A program made the translations under genes and the position numbers. Shown in pieces: positions 1-7,754 of a DNA stretch of 64,000 bases. The notes beneath the pieces are model-generated. The model had not been told where the DNA came from, did not search any database, and saw only the letters and a list, made by a program, of their open reading frames with translations. Source of the DNA: JBBWZH01 sp035544115 (GTDB taxonomy: Bacteria > Actinomycetota > Actinomycetes > Mycobacteriales > CADCTP01); assembly GCA_963714145.1 (NCBI GenBank), contig OY970235.1, positions 2,666,001-2,730,000 on the forward strand, in the 5' to 3' direction. The first letter of the stretch is position 1. Every line of letters starts with the position of its first letter.

Positions 1-594
1 CCAGCTCTCGATCTCCACAGTGGACAGTGGCCGGGCCGCCGGGCCGGCGTCGAGGTGCACGGCGCAGGCGGCGGCCAGCAGCCACATCCGGGCCACCGCC
101 AGGCCCGGGGTGGCGCCGAGGGTGAGCGCGCCGTTGCCACGCAGCAGCAGCGCCTCGCCGGCCGGCAGGCTCGCCGCGGCCGGCCCGGCCAGCTCGGCGG
201 ACCGCAGCAGCCGCGCGTCGTCGTGCACCGGCACCCGCTCCCCCAGCCACGCGGCCTGGCCGTGCAGCGGCCGCACCGCGTCCACCCGGGCGGCCACCGC
301 GAAGGTGGCCGGGGGCTGCGCCCGGGCGACCGCCGCCGCGTCCGGCCGGGCCCGGTAGAGCGCCAGGTGGGCCCAGGTTTCCGCCGGCGCGCCGGGCGGC
401 AGCGCGACCGCGTCCACCGCCAGGCTGACCACAGTGGACTCGGTGGCGGTGGCCAGGTCGCCGGCCGGGGTGATCAGCACCTCGGCGCCGACCCGCGCCG
501 AGACGTGGCCGTACGCGGTGACCAGGCCCAGCGCGGACAGGGCGCGCGCCGCCTCGACCAGCTCGGCGCGCAGCACCGACGCCGCGACCACCAC
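1..594 (-). CDS. Class II aldolase/adducin-like protein, partial (runs off left edge)
   Basis: Reading the complement from GTG 594 (or the adjacent GTG 591) gives 198 codons open to the window edge. The fold signature is visible: YGHVSAR near the N-terminus, HLALYRARPD, LHGQAAWLGE and LLLRGNGALTLG, as in fuculose-phosphate-aldolase/adducin domains. A Shine-Dalgarno-like AGGGAGG lies just upstream. The usual zinc ligands are missing: the HxH of the HTHP motif is RAQPP here, and NHG is GNG. This is therefore either a non-metal variant or a non-catalytic relative. The gene is divergent from the dioxygenase gene at 669 and shares its promoter region and GntR-type operator. The family assignment is secure; the reaction is unknown. 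Confidence 0.75.
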   Translation of the reverse strand, partial: MVVAASVLRAELVEAARALSALGLVTAYGHVSARVGAEVLITPAGDLATATESTVVSLAVDAVALPPGAPAETWAHLALYRARPDAAAVARAQPPATFAVAARVDAVRPLHGQAAWLGERVPVHDDARLLRSAELAGPAAASLPAGEALLLRGNGALTLGATPGLAVARMWLLAAACAVHLDAGPAARPLSTVEIESW

Positions 595-632
595 CGCGCC
601 TCCCTGGCTATCCAGAACGTTCCGACCCCGAT

Positions 633-648
633 AAACTGTATGTAGTTT
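633..648. promoter_or_regulatory. GntR-type operator, copy 1 of 3
   Basis: AAACTGTATGTAGTTT is an imperfect palindrome (AACTG, 4 bp, TAGTT). It lies between the divergent aldolase-like and dioxygenase genes. Nearly the same 16-mer recurs at 5015-5030 and 8151-8166, only in control regions of this catabolic island. On the minus strand it contains TACAGT, a plausible -10 hexamer, so binding would block the promoter. The regulator encoded at 5101-5877 is the obvious candidate ligand; that link is inferred. Confidence 0.75.
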
Positions 649-668
649 TCGAGGAAAGGGGTAGACCT

Positions 669-1568
669 GTGATCTCGGGACTGCACCACTACGCGCTGCA
701 GGTGCCCGACCTGGCCGTCGCCGAGGGGTTCCTGCAGGACTTCGGCCTGGAGACCGGCGAGAAGGACGGCACGCTGGTCGCCCAGTGCCCGGGTCGGGAC
801 CAGGAACAGGTACGGCTGGTGGAGGCGCCGGCGAAGCGGCTGCACCACGTCTCGTTCACCGTCCGACCGGACACAATGGACTCGATCCGGGCCGCGCTGG
901 ACCGGGCCGGCACGCCGGTCATCGAGCCGCCGGCCGGGGCGTCCGAGGCCGGCCTCTGGCTGCGCGACCCGGACGGCACCGCCGTACAGCTGCTGGCCGA
1001 ACCGCCGGCACCGGCCCGGCCGGTGCCCGAGGTGCTGACCAACCAAGGTGGTCGGGTGCAGCGGGTCGGCACCGCACAGTGGCTGACCGCCGGCGAGGAT
1101 GTGCTGCCGCGCCGGCTCGGGCACGCGCTGCTGTTCACCCCGCAGCCACAGCAGCTGACCGCCTTCTACACCGAGGTGCTCGGGCTGCGGGTGAGCGACA
1201 CCATCCATGGCCTCGTCACGTTCCTGAACGCCGGGCCGGGCGACCACCACATCTTCGGCTTCATCGCCAGCAGCCACCCGGGCTTCCACCACGCCAGCTT
1301 CGAGGTGCCGTCCGTCGACGCGATCGCGTTCGGCGCCGACCGGATGCGCGGCAAGGGCCGCGAACCCGGCTGGGGGCTGGGCCGGCACACGATCGGCTCG
1401 AACTTCTTCCACTACAACCCGGATCCGTGGGGGTCCTGGATCGAGTGGTTCTCCGACATCGACCAGGTGGACGACTCCTGGGTGGCGAACGACTGGGACG
1501 TCCCGCCGCACCTGTGGGGCGCGCCGCCGCCGGCGGCCTTCCTGGCCAACCTGGAGCCCCGGGACTGA
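669..1568 (+). CDS. Extradiol-type ring-cleavage dioxygenase (two-domain VOC protein)
   Basis: A 299-residue protein made of two vicinal-oxygen-chelate modules (about 1-115 and 148-290), the layout of catechol 2,3-dioxygenase and BphC-type enzymes. The C-terminal module carries the iron ligands of the family: His152 in GHALLF, His208 in FHHASFEV and Glu259 in WIEWFSD, with His194/195 (GDHHIFGF) as a likely active-site histidine. The N-terminal module is the structural copy. The predicted role is oxygen-dependent meta cleavage of a catechol-like intermediate in the cytoplasm. The start is GTG 669, preceded by the purine-rich GAGGAAAGGGG. The operator at 633-648 lies in its promoter. The substrate cannot be read from the sequence. 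Confidence 0.85.
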   Translation: MISGLHHYALQVPDLAVAEGFLQDFGLETGEKDGTLVAQCPGRDQEQVRLVEAPAKRLHHVSFTVRPDTMDSIRAALDRAGTPVIEPPAGASEAGLWLRDPDGTAVQLLAEPPAPARPVPEVLTNQGGRVQRVGTAQWLTAGEDVLPRRLGHALLFTPQPQQLTAFYTEVLGLRVSDTIHGLVTFLNAGPGDHHIFGFIASSHPGFHHASFEVPSVDAIAFGADRMRGKGREPGWGLGRHTIGSNFFHYNPDPWGSWIEWFSDIDQVDDSWVANDWDVPPHLWGAPPPAAFLANLEPRD

Positions 1569-1574
1569 CCCGAC

Positions 1575-1609
1575 CCTGGGGTGGGCCGGCTCAGCCGGCC
1601 CACCCCAGG
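1575..1609. terminator. Bidirectional hairpin terminator between convergent genes
   Basis: A 17-bp perfect inverted repeat (CCTGGGGTGGGCCGGCT and its complement) starts 7 bases after the dioxygenase stop and ends directly at the stop of the convergent SDR gene. It has no T-tract, which is common for terminators in very GC-rich actinobacteria. Confidence 0.75.
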
Positions 1610-2356
1610 TCAACTGGCCCGCAGCAGGCCGCCGTCCACATAGAAGGTCTGGCCGGTGATGAAGGCCGCGTCGTCGGAGACCAGGAACGCCAGCGTGCCG
1701 GTGAGGTCGGTCGGCAGCTGCACCCGCTTGATCGCCTGCAGCTGCGGCACGATGTCGAAGAACGCCGCCGGCCCGGCCTCGGTGGTCGCGGTGCGGACTA
1801 GCGACGGGCCGATCGCGTTGGCGGTGATGCCGAACTCGGCCAGCTCGGTGGCCAGCCCCCGGGTCAACCCGATCACCGCCATCTTGGCCGCGGTGTAGTG
1901 CGTGAAGCCGGGGATCACCAGGCCGATCGCGTTCGAGGTCATGTTCACTATCCGGCCCCAGCCGCGGGCCTTCATCGCCGGCGTGAACGCCTGGCTGGCG
2001 TAGAACATCGAGTCGACGTTGATCGCGAAGACCCGACGCCAGTCGGCGGCCGTCATCCCGTCCAGCGGCTGGTTCGGGTAGATGCCGGCGTTGTTCACCA
2101 GGATGTCGGCGGCGCCGAGGGATGCCGTCACCTCCCGCGCCGCGGCGGCCACCTGGTCGGCGTCGGTGAGGTCGACGGCGAACGCGGCGCCCTTGGATCC
2201 GGCCGCCTCGACCTCGGCCACCGTCTCCGCCCCGTCCGCGATATCGAGCACCGCCACCGCGGCGCCCTCGACGGCGAGCCGACCGGCGTACGCCCGGCCG
2301 ATCCCGTTGGCCGCGCCGGTGACCACCGCGACCCGGCCGGCCAGCCGGCCGGTCAC
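1610..2356 (-). CDS. SDR-family NAD(P)-dependent oxidoreductase
   Basis: A 248-residue classical short-chain dehydrogenase: TGAANGIG nucleotide-binding motif (13-20), NNAG (88-91), catalytic Ser141, Tyr154 and Lys158 (YTAAK). It probably oxidises an alcohol or dihydrodiol, or reduces a ketone, in the catabolic pathway. It is the last gene of a five-gene operon (5010 to 1610), and its GTG start overlaps the preceding stop by 4 bases (GTGA), indicating translational coupling. The terminator at 1575-1609 follows at once. Confidence 0.88.
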   Translation of the reverse strand: MTGRLAGRVAVVTGAANGIGRAYAGRLAVEGAAVAVLDIADGAETVAEVEAAGSKGAAFAVDLTDADQVAAAAREVTASLGAADILVNNAGIYPNQPLDGMTAADWRRVFAINVDSMFYASQAFTPAMKARGWGRIVNMTSNAIGLVIPGFTHYTAAKMAVIGLTRGLATELAEFGITANAIGPSLVRTATTEAGPAAFFDIVPQLQAIKRVQLPTDLTGTLAFLVSDDAAFITGQTFYVDGGLLRAS

Positions 2357-2820
2357 GCTGACACCGCGTTCTCGGTGGCCAGCCGGCGCATCGCGGCCAG
2401 CGTGGCGGCGACCGCCTTCAGGTAGTCGCCGGTCATCGAGTCGGCGTACTCCTGCTCACCGGCGGAGCCCCCGGCCACCCCGCCGACGACGAGCGCGAAG
2501 CTGAACCGCAGCCGCAGGTCGTCCGGCGGGCCTTCGATCTCGTTGGCGATCGTGCCCAGCACCGGGCCGGCGATCCGGGTGAACACCACCCGGTGCGGTT
2601 CCTCCAGGGTGATCCGCTCGGTGAAGCGATCGCCGCGGAAGTCGATGTCGCGGTCGAACACGGTGTCGCCGTACCGCTGCGTCACCTCGCAGTAGGTCAT
2701 GCTCGGCACGAACGGCAGCGCGTTGTTGGCCTTGAGTACCAGGCCGTGCCAGACCGCCGCGCGATCGAGCACCGGCTCGCTCGGGACGTTCACCGGCAGC
2801 TGGTGCGATACGTAGATCAT
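2353..2820 (-). CDS. DUF1857 / SRPBCC-fold (AtaL-like) protein
   Basis: A 155-residue protein. The segment from VPSMTYCEVTQRYGDTVFDR through RITLEEPHRVVFTR resembles the DUF1857 branch of the START/SRPBCC hydrophobic-pocket fold. Members bind small aromatic or polyketide-like ligands, but no general reaction is known. No signal peptide or membrane segment is visible. ATG 2820 overlaps the upstream stop (ATGA) and its own stop overlaps the SDR start. Its place between a FAH-type hydrolase and an SDR suggests an accessory lyase, isomerase or binding role on a ring-cleavage product. Confidence 0.65.
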   Translation of the reverse strand: MIYVSHQLPVNVPSEPVLDRAAVWHGLVLKANNALPFVPSMTYCEVTQRYGDTVFDRDIDFRGDRFTERITLEEPHRVVFTRIAGPVLGTIANEIEGPPDDLRLRFSFALVVGGVAGGSAGEQEYADSMTGDYLKAVAATLAAMRRLATENAVSA

Positions 2821-3716
2821 GGCGTCCTTCCCGATGCTTCGATGACGGGGTTGTCCAGCGCGCCCAGCCCGTCGATGGTGGTCCGGACCAGGTCGCCGTC
2901 GCGCAGGAACAGCCCGCGCCCGACGCCCACACCGGACGGCGTGCCGGTGGTGATCACATCGCCCGGCTCCAGCCGGGTGACCTCGCTGGCGGTGGCGATC
3001 AGCTCGGCCACCGGGCAGATCATGTCCGAAGTGGACTCGTCCTGCTGCAGCTCGCCGTTGTGCCAGAGCCGCAACCGCAGTGCCTGCGGGTCGGGCACCT
3101 GGAAGGCCGGCGTGATGCCGGGGCCGAGTGGCAGCGAGCCGTCCAGCGACTTGGCGGCGAACCAGTCGTAGACGAACGCCGCGGCCGGCACCGCCCGCCG
3201 CTTGTGCAGGCCGCGGGCGGTGATGTCGTTGGCCACGCAGTAGCCGGCGACGTGGTCCAGGGCGCGGTCGGCCGGGATGTCCCGGCCGCCGATGCCGATC
3301 ACCACGGCCAGTTCGGCTTCCCAGTCGTACCGGGCCGTCTCGGCCGAGTGCAGGGTGATCGGATCGGTCGGCCCGATCACCGTGGTGGTCGGGGTCTTGA
3401 GGAAGAAGAACGGCCGCCAGTCGCCGTCGGGAATCTCGCCGCCCATCTCCAGCACGTGCCGGCGGTAGTTGACGCCGGCGCAGATCACCTTGCGCGGCCA
3501 GCGGATCGGCGCCAGCAGGGCGTCGTACTCGACCACCGGGGCACCGGTGACCTCGAGGCCGCGCAGCACATCGGCGGCCTGGGCCCAGTCCTCCAGCAGT
3601 TCCAGCGCGGTCGCCCACTGCTTCAGCTCCGGTGGCTGCACCAGCGGGCCGCCGTCCAGCAGGGCGGCCAGGCCGACCGTCTCGCCGCGCCGGAACGTCG
3701 CCACCGACCAACTCAT
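2817..3716 (-). CDS. Fumarylacetoacetate hydrolase-family protein
   Basis: A 299-residue protein with a FAH C-terminal domain from about residue 75: NYRRHVLEMG (83-92), divalent-metal ligands Glu133 and Glu135 (DWEAELAVVIG) and Asp164 (GYCVANDITAR), then TTGTPSGVG near the C-terminus. Family members hydrolyse acylpyruvates or isomerise/decarboxylate 2-oxo-hept-3-ene-dioates after meta cleavage. It is the third gene of the 5010-1610 operon and overlaps both neighbours by 4 bases. It probably acts downstream of one of the dioxygenases. Confidence 0.87.
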   Translation of the reverse strand: MSWSVATFRRGETVGLAALLDGGPLVQPPELKQWATALELLEDWAQAADVLRGLEVTGAPVVEYDALLAPIRWPRKVICAGVNYRRHVLEMGGEIPDGDWRPFFFLKTPTTTVIGPTDPITLHSAETARYDWEAELAVVIGIGGRDIPADRALDHVAGYCVANDITARGLHKRRAVPAAAFVYDWFAAKSLDGSLPLGPGITPAFQVPDPQALRLRLWHNGELQQDESTSDMICPVAELIATASEVTRLEPGDVITTGTPSGVGVGRGLFLRDGDLVRTTIDGLGALDNPVIEASGRTP

Positions 3717-4597
3717 GCCGTACTCCCCTGCGCTGCTGCCCCGCCGGCCACCTGGTCGTGCACGCTGGCGATGTCCAGCTCACCCCAGCCGGCCGCGACG
3801 GCCTTGTCGAACACGGTCTTGGCCGAGGCGAACACCGCGGCGTCGACACCGAGGTCGGCCGCGTACGCCTCGACCTGGGTCAGGATCGGGTGCAGCGTGT
3901 CGATCGGCCCGGGCGCCGGCGACCACTGCCGGGCGCGCATCACCGGGCCGCGCTGCCGCAGGATCGCCGACGCCGCGATCGAGTTGTCCAGAGTGGACTG
4001 CACCAGGTCGAGGTCGAGGCCGCTGTGCCGGGCCATCGTGATCGCCTCGGCCGCGGCCACCGTGTGCACCGCGACCAGCAGGCTGGAGATGTACTTCAGG
4101 TGCGCGCCGGCGCCGAACGACCCAGCATAGACCCACGGGCCGGACAGCGCCTCCAGCACCGGCCGCACAGTGTCCACAGTGGCCGGTTCACCGGAGACGA
4201 AGGTGGTGGCCAGCCGCGGCGCGACCATCCCCGGGCTGCCGCTGATCGGGCAGTCCAGCAGGTCGCCGCCGGCGGCCCGGACGGCGTCGCGCAGCCCGGC
4301 CTTGACCGCCACGTCGATCGTGCTCATCTCGATGTGCACGGTGCCCGGCCGCAGCGCGCGCAGCGTGCCGGCCGGCCCGGTGATCACCTCGGCCACCGCG
4401 GCCTCGTCCGGCAGGATGGAGACCAGCACGTCGGCCGCGGCGGCGACCGCGGCGGCCGAATCCGCCGGCTCGCCGCCGGCCTCGGCCAGCTCCGGCGAGC
4501 CACGCCGCCGGTAGCCGATCACCTCGAAGCCGCGCTCCATCAGGTTGCGGGCGATGGGCAGGCCCATCTTGCCGAGCCCGATCACGCCGACTCGCAT
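3713..4597 (-). CDS. 3-hydroxyisobutyrate dehydrogenase-type NAD(P)-dependent oxidoreductase
   Basis: A 294-residue beta-hydroxyacid dehydrogenase: Rossmann motif VIGLGKMGLPIARNL from residue 5, substrate motif CPISGSPG (standing for DAPVSGG) and LKYISSLLVAVHTVAAAEA, which carries the expected catalytic lysine. The start is ATG 4597, with GGGAGG six bases upstream. A longer in-frame extension to 4693 has no family similarity and would run into yciI-like coding. It is the second gene of the operon and probably handles a hydroxyacid or aldehyde-derived intermediate. Confidence 0.83.
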   Translation of the reverse strand: MRVGVIGLGKMGLPIARNLMERGFEVIGYRRRGSPELAEAGGEPADSAAAVAAAADVLVSILPDEAAVAEVITGPAGTLRALRPGTVHIEMSTIDVAVKAGLRDAVRAAGGDLLDCPISGSPGMVAPRLATTFVSGEPATVDTVRPVLEALSGPWVYAGSFGAGAHLKYISSLLVAVHTVAAAEAITMARHSGLDLDLVQSTLDNSIAASAILRQRGPVMRARQWSPAPGPIDTLHPILTQVEAYAADLGVDAAVFASAKTVFDKAVAAGWGELDIASVHDQVAGGAAAQGSTA

Positions 4598-4623
4598 CGT
4601 TACCTCCCGGGCCGTCTGGTGCG

Positions 4624-5010
4624 TCAGCGCCACTCGTACGCCCCGGTGCCCAGCGACACCCGGACCGAGACGCTGCCCTCGTTCAACCGCCACCGGTACA
4701 CCTCGAACCGCCGCAGCCCGGCGTGCACGAACGGGTCGGCCGCGGCGATCTGCCGGGCCGCCTCCTCGTCCGCGGCGCGCAGCACCGTGACGCCCGAGCC
4801 CGGCCCCGTGCCCGGGCCGGACAGCAGCGGCCCGGACAGGAACAGCACCCCGTCCCGCTCCAACCCGAGCAGCCAGCCGATGTGCTCGGGAACGAGCGCC
4901 TCGACGGCCGCGGCGGTGGTGCCGGCCTCCGGTGTGGACAGTACGAGCCAGTAGTCGCGCCCCAGCAGCCGGGACGGGTCGACGGGTGGCGCGGGGTCAC
5001 GGCGGCTCAC
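4624..5010 (-). CDS. YciI/YCII-related protein
   Basis: A 128-residue protein matching the ferredoxin-like YCII domain: HIGWLLGLERDGVLFLSGPL followed by AADPFVHAGLRRFEVYRW. The family is related to muconolactone isomerase and chlorodienelactone-type small enzymes; the exact activity is unknown. The chosen start is GTG 5010, because the longer frame to 5034 translates through the operator at 5015-5030. No ribosome-binding site precedes GTG 5010. TACAGT in the operator lies at the right distance for a leaderless transcript. First gene of the five-gene operon. Confidence 0.72.
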   Translation of the reverse strand: MSRRDPAPPVDPSRLLGRDYWLVLSTPEAGTTAAAVEALVPEHIGWLLGLERDGVLFLSGPLLSGPGTGPGSGVTVLRAADEEAARQIAAADPFVHAGLRRFEVYRWRLNEGSVSVRVSLGTGAYEWR

Positions 5011-5014
5011 AGGT

Positions 5015-5030
5015 AAACTGTATGTACTTT
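5015..5030. promoter_or_regulatory. GntR-type operator, copy 2 of 3
   Basis: AAACTGTATGTACTTT, two mismatches to the most symmetric copy at 8151. It sits between the divergent YciI-led operon and the gntR gene, immediately upstream of the yciI-like start. It is well placed for both autoregulation and control of the operon. Confidence 0.73.
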
Positions 5031-5100
5031 TCACGTGACGTCAAGGACTCGCAGGCCCGCGGCTGTTTGCAGCCGGCCCCGGATCAGGGAGAGTTACGGC

Positions 5101-5877
5101 ATGCCCCGCACGGCGCTCATCCCCGCGATCCGGCCGGTCCACGTACCCAAGGCACGGGAGGCGATCCCCTACATCCACACCTACCTGCGCGAGTGCATCC
5201 TGGACGGCACGCTGACCCCGGGAACCAAGCTCTCCCAGGTCACCCTCTCCGAGCAGTTGGGCATCAGCCGCACGCCACTGCGCGAGGTGCTGCGGATGCT
5301 GCAGGAGGAGGGCCTGGTCGAGATCGAGCCGAACCAGCGCACCCGGGTCGCCGGGCTCGACCCGGCCGAGCTGGACGACCTGTACGCCAGCCGGATCCTG
5401 CTGGAGACGCTGGCGCTGTCCACCACCCTGGGCAGCTTCGGCCCGCCCGACCGCAAGGAGGCCAAGCGGCTGCTGACCGCGATGCGGCAGGCCGCCCGGA
5501 TGAAGGACCTGCCCGCCTGGTTCGCCGCGCACGCCGACTTCCACCGGCTGATCACCGCCGGCGCCGGTGACGCGCTGCGCCGGCAGCTGACCACGTACGC
5601 CGACCGGACGATCCGCTACATCCGGATCTACCAGCAGTCCGACCCGCACAGCTGGCAGTCGGCCGGCCAGGTCGAGCACGCCCAGATCCTGGACGCGCTG
5701 GTGGCCGGCGACGAACGCGGCGCGCTGACCGGGCTGGCGCACCACCTGGCCCGCACCGCGCTGCGGGTGCTGACCGACTGCGCCCCGGACTACGTGCCGG
5801 GCGCGGTGCCGCACGCGGTCGGCCTGATCGACGGCCGGCCGCCGGCCCAGCTCCGCCAGCCCGGCGCCGCCGGCTGA
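5101..5877 (+). CDS. GntR-family transcriptional regulator with FCD domain
   Basis: A 258-residue protein: winged helix-turn-helix about 23-85 (LSEQLGISRTPLREVLRMLQEEGLV, the GntR recognition helix) and an all-helical FCD ligand domain about 92-225 with the metal/ligand-site histidines in DFHRLI (His148), EHAQILDALVAGD (His193) and HHLARTALR. The FCD branch typically senses carboxylic acids and represses catabolic operons. The start is ATG 5101, with AGGGAGAG six bases upstream; the longer frame from 5035 lacks a site. Three matching palindromes in the island are its likely targets, including one in its own promoter region. Confidence 0.88.
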   Translation: MPRTALIPAIRPVHVPKAREAIPYIHTYLRECILDGTLTPGTKLSQVTLSEQLGISRTPLREVLRMLQEEGLVEIEPNQRTRVAGLDPAELDDLYASRILLETLALSTTLGSFGPPDRKEAKRLLTAMRQAARMKDLPAWFAAHADFHRLITAGAGDALRRQLTTYADRTIRYIRIYQQSDPHSWQSAGQVEHAQILDALVAGDERGALTGLAHHLARTALRVLTDCAPDYVPGAVPHAVGLIDGRPPAQLRQPGAAG

Positions 5878-5924
5878 GTCACCACCGGCGGTCCGCCGAC
5901 AACCGGGCCGCCGGCCCGTCCGCA

Positions 5925-5978
5925 CAGTCAGGGCAGTCAGGGCAGTCAGGGCAGTCAGGGCAGTCAGGGCAGTCAGGA
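5925..5978. repeat. Six tandem copies of a 9-bp unit
   Basis: CAGTCAGGG is repeated six times without interruption; the last copy ends in A. The final copy contains the stop codon (5973-5975, complement) of the hydrolase gene. The unit length keeps frame, so copy-number change would not affect the upstream protein. It sits between the convergent gntR and hydrolase genes. Confidence 0.9.
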
Positions 5979-6809
5979 CAGGAACGGCTGTACCACGGCG
6001 AGGAAGTCGGCGGTCCGCTCGATCATCGTCCAGTGCCCGCAGCCGGCCAGCACGTGCAGCCGGGAGTCCGGGAGCAGGTCGACCAGCTGCGCCGACGACG
6101 TCCGCCAGGGCACCACCTGGTCGTCCCGGCCGTGCACCAGCAGCACCGGCGCGCCGATCGAGGCCAGCTCCGCGCCGGACAGCGCGAGGTCGTCCACCCA
6201 GCGCTGCCGCGGCGGTGGGAACATGGCCGCCCAGGAGTCCCGGACCGGCGGGTTGAGGCTGGCCTGGTAGCGCAGTTCGACCAGGTCGTCGGTGATCAGC
6301 TCCCGGTTGTACGCGAACAGCCCGATCACCCGGCGCATCTCGGCCACGCTCGGGGTGTACCGCCACACCCCGTCCAGCCCGGGCGGCAGCGGCATGGCCA
6401 CGCCCATCGAGCCCATCAGCACGATCCGGCGCACCGCCGCCGGCCGGGCCACCGCGAGCGACAGCGCGATCGCCCCGCCCATCGAGTTTCCGATCACGTC
6501 CACCGTGCCCAGGCCGAGCGCGTCCACAAGCGACAGTGCGTGGTCGGTCCAGGCGACCCGGCCGTAGCTACGCTGCTCGCCGGTGGCGGTGCCGCCGAAT
6601 CCGAGCTGGTCCGGCGCGATCACCCGGCGGTCGGCACCCAGCGCCGGGATGACCGCGCGCCAGTTCGCGGTGCCGGTCACCCCCGGCCCGGAGCCGTGCA
6701 GCAGCAGCAGCGGCGGCTGCCCGCCCGGCGCCGCCGGCTCGCCGGTGTCGATCAGTTCGGTCGGCACACCGGCCACGTCGATCCCGGTAGTGGTCAGGGA
6801 TCCGGTCAC
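5973..6809 (-). CDS. Meta-cleavage-product (BphD/HsaD-type) alpha/beta hydrolase
   Basis: A 278-residue alpha/beta hydrolase with LLLLHGSGPG (35-43, typical of C-C bond hydrolases), nucleophile Ser109 in GNSMGG, catalytic Asp230 (HGRDDQVVP) and His259 (GCGHWTMIE). Family members hydrolyse 2-hydroxy-6-oxo-dienoates made by extradiol dioxygenases. The start is GTG 6809; the longer open frame to 6995 runs into the upstream dioxygenase gene. It is the last gene of a three-gene operon (SnoaL-like, dioxygenase, hydrolase), the classic pairing of ring cleavage with product hydrolysis. Confidence 0.85.
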   Translation of the reverse strand: MTGSLTTTGIDVAGVPTELIDTGEPAAPGGQPPLLLLHGSGPGVTGTANWRAVIPALGADRRVIAPDQLGFGGTATGEQRSYGRVAWTDHALSLVDALGLGTVDVIGNSMGGAIALSLAVARPAAVRRIVLMGSMGVAMPLPPGLDGVWRYTPSVAEMRRVIGLFAYNRELITDDLVELRYQASLNPPVRDSWAAMFPPPRQRWVDDLALSGAELASIGAPVLLVHGRDDQVVPWRTSSAQLVDLLPDSRLHVLAGCGHWTMIERTADFLAVVQPFLS

Positions 6810-6843
6810 TGGCCGGCCGCCGGCGGACAGTGGGTTGGCGCGC

Positions 6844-7746
6844 TCACGGGTTGGCGACTCCAATGCTGTCCGGCTGCAGCTGCGGTTGGGTGGACACCCG
6901 GCGGACCGGGCCGAGCCACATGTCGATGGAGCCCGGCTCGTCCGGGTCGAACGTACGCGGGATCCAGGTGGCGTCGTCCTCGATCCGGCGGACACCGAAC
7001 GAGTACTCGTAGGTGAACCCCTCCGGGCCGAGGAAGTAGAGGAAGACCGCGGTCGACTGGGGGTGCCGGCCGGGGCCCATCTCGATCTCGACGCCGTGCT
7101 CGACCAGGAAGTGCCAGTTGCGGAAGACGTCGTCGATGCTGGCCACCTGGAAGTTCATGTGACACAGGCCGGCCCGCTCGCCCTTGAAGACGGCCAGCTT
7201 GTGGTGCACCGGGTCGATCCGCAGCAGGCAGGCGCCGTCGCCGATCCAGTCGGAGACCTTGGCGTTGAACCGGGTGCTCCAGAACCGGTACGCCTCGTGC
7301 ACGTCCGGCGCGTCCAGGCAGAGGTGGCCGAACTCGGTGATGCCGGCCGGGCGGGCGAACGCGACCGGCCGGGTGATCGTCTCCTGCTGGCTGACCAGCT
7401 CGATCCGGTTGCCGAACGGGTCGTCGAAGCCGATGAACTCGCGCACCCGGCGGGACCGCGCCTCGGCCGCCGAGCCGCGCCGCACGCTGATGCCGGCCCG
7501 TTCCAGCTCGGTCTCGGCGGCCGCCAGCGCGTCGGTGTCGGCCACGCTGAAGCCGGACGAGATCACCCCGGACGGCCCTTCGACCAGGGCCAGGCAGTGG
7601 TGCCGGTGGTCGGCCCGCAGGTGCGCGACGCCGAGCTCGGTCGGCGCGGCCAGCTCCAGCCCGACGATGCCGGTGCCGAACCGGACCGCCGCGTCCAGGT
7701 CGGCCACCCCGGACCGGACGTAGCCGATATCGGTGAGCGTGATCAT
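6844..7746 (-). CDS. Second extradiol-type ring-cleavage dioxygenase (BphC-like VOC protein)
   Basis: A 300-residue two-module VOC protein. Ligands in the C-terminal module are His141 (FGHLCLDA), His196 (LCHMNFQV) and Glu247 (FTYEYSFG), with His181/182 (HHKLAVF) as the probable active-site histidine. It is only distantly related to the dioxygenase at 669, so it is not a recent duplicate. The ATG start lies 8 bases after the stop of the SnoaL-like gene and the hydrolase follows. The likely substrate is a bulky 3-substituted catechol or ring-fission precursor; this is inferred from the BphD-type partner. Confidence 0.85.
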   Translation of the reverse strand: MITLTDIGYVRSGVADLDAAVRFGTGIVGLELAAPTELGVAHLRADHRHHCLALVEGPSGVISSGFSVADTDALAAAETELERAGISVRRGSAAEARSRRVREFIGFDDPFGNRIELVSQQETITRPVAFARPAGITEFGHLCLDAPDVHEAYRFWSTRFNAKVSDWIGDGACLLRIDPVHHKLAVFKGERAGLCHMNFQVASIDDVFRNWHFLVEHGVEIEMGPGRHPQSTAVFLYFLGPEGFTYEYSFGVRRIEDDATWIPRTFDPDEPGSIDMWLGPVRRVSTQPQLQPDSIGVANP

Positions 7747-7754
7747 CGCTCGGC

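Noticed and set aside
474..1613. Long open frame on the minus strand opposite the dioxygenase gene
   Set aside because: It is a GC-driven shadow: the plus-strand protein has clear VOC motifs and metal ligands, while this translation has none and no ribosome-binding site.
5011..5034. Upstream ATG start for the YciI-like gene
   Set aside because: It would translate through the GntR-type operator and adds residues (KSTYSLP) not seen in the family; GTG 5010 is the better start.
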